A DNA stretch of 24,718 nucleotides from a virus. The stretch covers positions 1 through 24,718 of IMG/VR virus record IMGVR_UViG_3300017752_002855; one strand, written 5' to 3'. Below are positions 21,918 through 24,718 of the stretch, piece by piece. The translations under genes were made by a program, and so were the position numbers. A model generated the notes under the pieces. The model worked only from the letters and a program-made list of their open reading frames with translations, was not told where the DNA came from and ran no database searches. Every line of letters starts with the position of its first letter. The first letter of the stretch is position 1.

Positions 21918-22373
21918 ATGGTTACTAAATTCAGAGCACGAGATCTCCACGAGATCGCAAATAACCTCGCCCCATTCACGATTGGATTTGACCAAGTATT
22001 CGAGAATCTAAATAATGTGGCAGAACTTTCCAACAATTACCCACCTTACAATATTGTCGATGAAGGCAATGGCAAATACACAATTGAATTTGCTGCAGCT
22101 GGATTCACGGATGACGAATTGACAATCACCCAAGTCCCAGAAGGGAACAAACTTGTTGTGCAAGGCATTCAAACCGATGAAGACGATCGTAAATTTGTCC
22201 ACAAGGGTATTGGCGCGAGAAACTTCACCAAGACATTTGCGTTGAATCAGGATGTCGAGGTAGCAGGTGCAAACTTTAACGATGGTATTCTTACAATCTC
22301 TCTTGAACATATCATTCCAGAAGAACGTAAGCCAAAAACCATTGCAATTAAAAAACAATTTCTACAAGAGTAG
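21918..22373 (+). CDS. hsp20: Hsp20/alpha-crystallin small heat-shock protein (IbpA-like)
   Basis: Small heat-shock proteins bind unfolding proteins and hold them for refolding by ATP-dependent chaperones. The 151-residue protein has an IbpA-like N-terminus (TIGFDQVFENL, then NNYPPYNI), an alpha-crystallin domain (about residues 35-130) ending in the A-x-F-N-D-G-I-L-T-I signature (ANFNDGILTI), and a C-terminal I-x-I motif (KTIAIKK) used in oligomer assembly. AAGGAG precedes ATG 21918 by 6 bases and is predicted to be masked by a hairpin. Hsp20 genes are common in marine T4-like phages. In T4, regA and 43 are neighbours; here this gene and an Sm-like gene lie between them. Confidence 0.93.
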   Translation: MVTKFRARDLHEIANNLAPFTIGFDQVFENLNNVAELSNNYPPYNIVDEGNGKYTIEFAAAGFTDDELTITQVPEGNKLVVQGIQTDEDDRKFVHKGIGARNFTKTFALNQDVEVAGANFNDGILTISLEHIIPEERKPKTIAIKKQFLQE

Positions 22374-22380
22374 ATAAATA
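22373..22380 (+). promoter_or_regulatory. Late promoter candidate (GATAAATA) of the Sm-like gene
   Basis: GATAAATA overlaps the last base of the hsp20 stop, just as the same octamer overlaps the stop upstream of uvsY. The predicted start near 22386 falls within the G-run of the following hairpin. Ribosome site AGGA is at 22411-22414 before ATG 22423. Confidence 0.45.
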
Positions 22381-22381
22381 A

Positions 22382-22403
22382 GGGGGAGCGATGCTGCTCC
22401 CCC
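22382..22403 (+). other. Strong GC-rich hairpin between hsp20 and the Sm-like gene
   Basis: GGGGGAGC (22382-22389) and GCTCCCCC (22396-22403) form a perfect 8-bp stem with a 6-base loop. No T-run follows, so a simple intrinsic terminator is doubtful. It may protect the 3' end of the hsp20 message, attenuate read-through, or mark a processing site. Confidence 0.7.
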
Positions 22404-22422
22404 AACATTCAGGAAATATATT

Positions 22423-22743
22423 ATGAGCGAATCACAAGTCCAAATCTTAAAGTTATCCTCTGGCGAAGAAGTTATCGGTCAAGTCACCGATATCGTTGTC
22501 GAGGAAAGACAAATCATCGTACTGCAAAAACCAGCTGTAATTATTCTTCAGCCAACTGAAAATGATGGCAAGTTTAGTATCGGTCTTGCACCATATGCTC
22601 CGTATGCACATGAGAATACGATTCACATTATGCCGAATCACGTCATCGGTGTTATGCAACCCACTGATCAGATGAAGAATGAATACGATACTCACTATGG
22701 TAGCGAGATCATTACCCCCAAAAAACAAAGTATAATCACATAA
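22423..22743 (+). CDS. Phage Sm-like (LSm-fold) protein
   Basis: A 106-residue protein with the layout of the small Sm-like family known from cyanophages: VQILKLSSGEEVIGQV (strands 1-2), KPAVIILQP (strand 3), GLAPYAPYAHENTIHIMPNHVIGVMQP (here in two parts: an aromatic loop then strands 4-5) and a charged helix DQMKNEYDTHYG. A novel Sm-like protein of putative cyanophage origin has a published crystal structure; this one looks related, but that is from memory. Sm rings bind RNA, so a role in message stability or regulation is plausible. It lies between hsp20 and gene 43 and has a late box upstream. Confidence 0.7.
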   Translation: MSESQVQILKLSSGEEVIGQVTDIVVEERQIIVLQKPAVIILQPTENDGKFSIGLAPYAPYAHENTIHIMPNHVIGVMQPTDQMKNEYDTHYGSEIITPKKQSIIT

Positions 22744-22751
22744 TTCAGTGC

Positions 22752-22780
22752 TTGACATTTATGCCTGCTAGGGGTATAAT
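22752..22780 (+). promoter_or_regulatory. Perfect consensus sigma70 promoter of gene 43
   Basis: TTGACA (22752-22757), 17-bp spacer, TATAAT (22775-22780): a full consensus match, in the GCTTGACATTTA context shared with the VWA promoter. Counting -7 at 22780 places +1 at 22787, the A of the gene 43 ATG, so the message is predicted to be leaderless. Confidence 0.9.
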
Positions 22781-22786
22781 CTACTC

Positions 22787-24718
22787 ATGACTGAATTTTA
22801 TACATATTGCTGGCAGTACGGAAAACACGTGTTGACCAGAGGCTACCGCGATGGGGTTGCATTCACTGAACGCGACCCTTCCTTCAAACCAAAGTTATAT
22901 GTTAGATCACCCGAAGTGTCAGACATCAAGGGACTTTATGGCGAGAATCTAAAGCCAGTTGAGTTCCTTAATGCTGCTGACTGTCGGGAGTTTGTTCAAA
23001 GTTATGACGGTATCGGTAATTATCCGATCTATGGTCAGACCGATCTAACATACCAATATCTTTCCGAGCGATATCCAGACGAAGTTCCGTTTGATATGTC
23101 TGTGATGAACATCCAGTCTCTCGATATCGAGACAACGACTGAGCACGGATTTCCAGATGTTGATAATCCGAAAGAAAAAATCACTCTGATCACTGTGGTG
23201 AATAACAACACCAAAGAAATCTTCACATGGGGTGAGGGTGACTGGACTCCCGAGTCTCCTGAGATCGATGGCTTGAATGTCACATATGAATCCTGTGTTG
23301 ATGAGTATGAGTTGCTTACAAAGTTCGGGACTTGGTGGTTTCAGAATACCCCAGATATTATCACTGGCTGGAACATTGAGTTTTTCGATATCCCATATCT
23401 GATGAACCGATGCGCAAGAGTCCTCGGTGGTCAGGACGAGCAGAAACAAAATAAAGTCAAAAACGGATTCAGCCCATTCAATATGACGCGCAAGAAAAGC
23501 GTGAAGATGATGGGTAGGGAACACACACTATATGACATCAAAGGTATTGCTCAACTCGACTATCTTGATCTCTACAAGAAGTTTACCTATCAAGTTCGTG
23601 AGTCTTACAAACTTGATTACATTGCTGAGGTCGAACTCGGTCACAAAAAACTCGAAAACAATTATGACACGTTCAAAGATTTCTATGAGAAAGATTGGAA
23701 TAGGTTTGTAGACTATAACATTATCGATAGTAAATTAGTCGATGACCTTGAAGACAAGATGAAACTCATCGAGTTGATTGCAACTATGGCATATGATGCC
23801 AAGTGTAATCTAGGCGATATCTACTCTTCTGTTCGGACATGGGACTGCCTCCTATACAATCACCTTCTGAAGAAAAAAATTATGATTCCTCAGAAGAAAG
23901 AAAACGAGGGTAGAACAATCGAGGGTGCATATGTTCAGCAACCTCAGATTGGTGCGTATGATTGGGTCTTGAGTTTCGACGCAACATCTCTGTATCCTTC
24001 TATCATTATGCAATACAATATGTCTCCTGAGACTCTTGTTGCTGATGAAGCAACGATTGACACGACAGTTGATAAGTTGCTCGATCGTCAAACTGAGATT
24101 GATACTGGTCATGCTGTGGCTGCAAATGGTGCTAAATTTTCTCGAGGGAAGCAAGGTATCTTTGCTGAGATCACTCAAACATTCTTTGATGACCGCCAGA
24201 AGTATAAGAAGCTGATGAAACAAACCGAGCGCGAGTATGAGAAAACAAAAGATCCCTCACTCAAAGCCAAGATCGCAAAATACAACAACTTCCAAATGGC
24301 TCGTAAAATTCAGTTGAACAGTTTGTATGGCGCGATGGCAAACCAGTATTTTAGATATTATGATGACAGGATTGCCGAGGGTATTACATTGTCTGGTCAG
24401 TTTATCATCCGTGAGACTGCAAAGGCACTCGATGAATATCTGAACGAGGTTTGTGGTACTGAAGGTGAGGTCTACTCTTTCTATTCAGATACAGATTCCT
24501 GTTATATTACCCTTGACAAATTGGTCAAAAAGTATTACAATGGTCTTTCTAAATCGAAAATTGTCGACTTACTCGACAAGATTGGTGAGGAAAAGATTGA
24601 GCCAGCCATTGCAAAGGCGATGACAAAACTGGCTGAATATACAAATGCCTATGAGGAAAAGATCTTCTTCAAACGTGAAGCGATTGCCGACAAAGGTATT
24701 TGGGTTGCTAAAAAACGA
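22787..24718 (+). CDS. 43: gp43 replicative DNA polymerase (5' part, cut by window end)
   Basis: gp43 is the family B polymerase with 3'-5' proofreading that copies the phage genome with the gp45 clamp. 644 residues are visible and the frame is open at the edge; about 200 more are expected. The exonuclease has D113/E115 (LDIET), D201 (TGWNIEFFD) and D314 (YNIID). The polymerase has motif A SFDATSLYPS (D398), motif B KIQLNSLYGA and motif C YSDTDS (D568, D570). Motif C comes about 53 residues earlier than in T4, mainly from shorter exonuclease and palm insertions. MTEFYT aligns with T4 MKEFYI, confirming the start at 22787. The only nearby ribosome-site-like sequence (AGGGG 22770-22774) lies upstream of the -10 box. 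Confidence 0.97.
   Translation, partial: MTEFYTYCWQYGKHVLTRGYRDGVAFTERDPSFKPKLYVRSPEVSDIKGLYGENLKPVEFLNAADCREFVQSYDGIGNYPIYGQTDLTYQYLSERYPDEVPFDMSVMNIQSLDIETTTEHGFPDVDNPKEKITLITVVNNNTKEIFTWGEGDWTPESPEIDGLNVTYESCVDEYELLTKFGTWWFQNTPDIITGWNIEFFDIPYLMNRCARVLGGQDEQKQNKVKNGFSPFNMTRKKSVKMMGREHTLYDIKGIAQLDYLDLYKKFTYQVRESYKLDYIAEVELGHKKLENNYDTFKDFYEKDWNRFVDYNIIDSKLVDDLEDKMKLIELIATMAYDAKCNLGDIYSSVRTWDCLLYNHLLKKKIMIPQKKENEGRTIEGAYVQQPQIGAYDWVLSFDATSLYPSIIMQYNMSPETLVADEATIDTTVDKLLDRQTEIDTGHAVAANGAKFSRGKQGIFAEITQTFFDDRQKYKKLMKQTEREYEKTKDPSLKAKIAKYNNFQMARKIQLNSLYGAMANQYFRYYDDRIAEGITLSGQFIIRETAKALDEYLNEVCGTEGEVYSFYSDTDSCYITLDKLVKKYYNGLSKSKIVDLLDKIGEEKIEPAIAKAMTKLAEYTNAYEEKIFFKREAIADKGIWVAKKR

Overview
This window is part of the genome of a T4-like (Tevenvirinae-related) tailed phage. 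It carries a nearly syntenic set of T4 replication, recombination and late-transcription genes: uvsY, uvsW, 55 (late sigma), a DexA-like exonuclease, 47, 46, 45, 44, 62, regA and the first 644 codons of 43. The companions (CobS/MoxR-like ATPase with a VWA partner, Hsp20, peptide deformylase, Sm-like protein, fatty-acid and redox genes) are typical of marine T4-like phages of the cyanophage/pelagiphage kind. No photosynthesis gene is present, and the host cannot be named from this sequence. There are 33 supported coding regions, all on the + strand except one. No tRNA, IS element or CRISPR array was seen, and no gene-free stretch exceeds 300 bases.

Layout. 1-2432: end of an unknown gene, then uvsY-uvsW and a possible Sm-like protein. 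2525-6218: late sigma factor 55 from its own sigma70-type promoter, a 3'-5' exonuclease, a strongly AT-rich asparagine synthetase and three small unknown genes. 6226-10608: the 47/46 recombination nuclease, translationally coupled to peptide deformylase, then a small basic protein, an SGNH-hydrolase-like protein and a gene behind a perfect late promoter. 10658-14177: a GC-rich pair, metallopeptidase-like/VWA protein plus MoxR/CobS AAA+ ATPase, each with its own promoter. 14190-17922: an accessory cassette of tightly overlapping genes (DUF3310-like, glycosyltransferase, ketoacyl-ACP synthase, fatty-acid desaturase, GNAT-like, unknown). 17919-20657: clamp and clamp-loader operon 45-peroxiredoxin-44-62, closed by an intrinsic terminator. 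20625-21359: a minus-strand, 2OG-Fe(II)-oxygenase-like gene inserted between 62 and regA. 21369-24718: regA, hsp20, an Sm-like gene and DNA polymerase 43, which runs off the window.

Regulation can be read in unusual detail. Most sigma70-type promoters share a CTTGAC(T/A) -35 block and a 17-18 bp spacer, and they precede 55, the VWA gene, the MoxR gene, 45, hsp20 and 43. Late promoters of the form NATAAATA precede uvsY, the 10234 gene, the 17593 gene, regA, the minus-strand gene and the Sm-like gene. Several predicted transcription starts fall on or within a few bases of the start codon (43, 55, the minus-strand gene, uvsY), which suggests leaderless messages. The regA and minus-strand promoters are the two faces of one 12-bp palindrome. 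The hsp20 leader contains a ROSE-type motif opposite its Shine-Dalgarno sequence, so it is a candidate phage RNA thermometer; this is the most novel signal here.

All functional calls rest on motifs and remembered family sequences. No database search was run.
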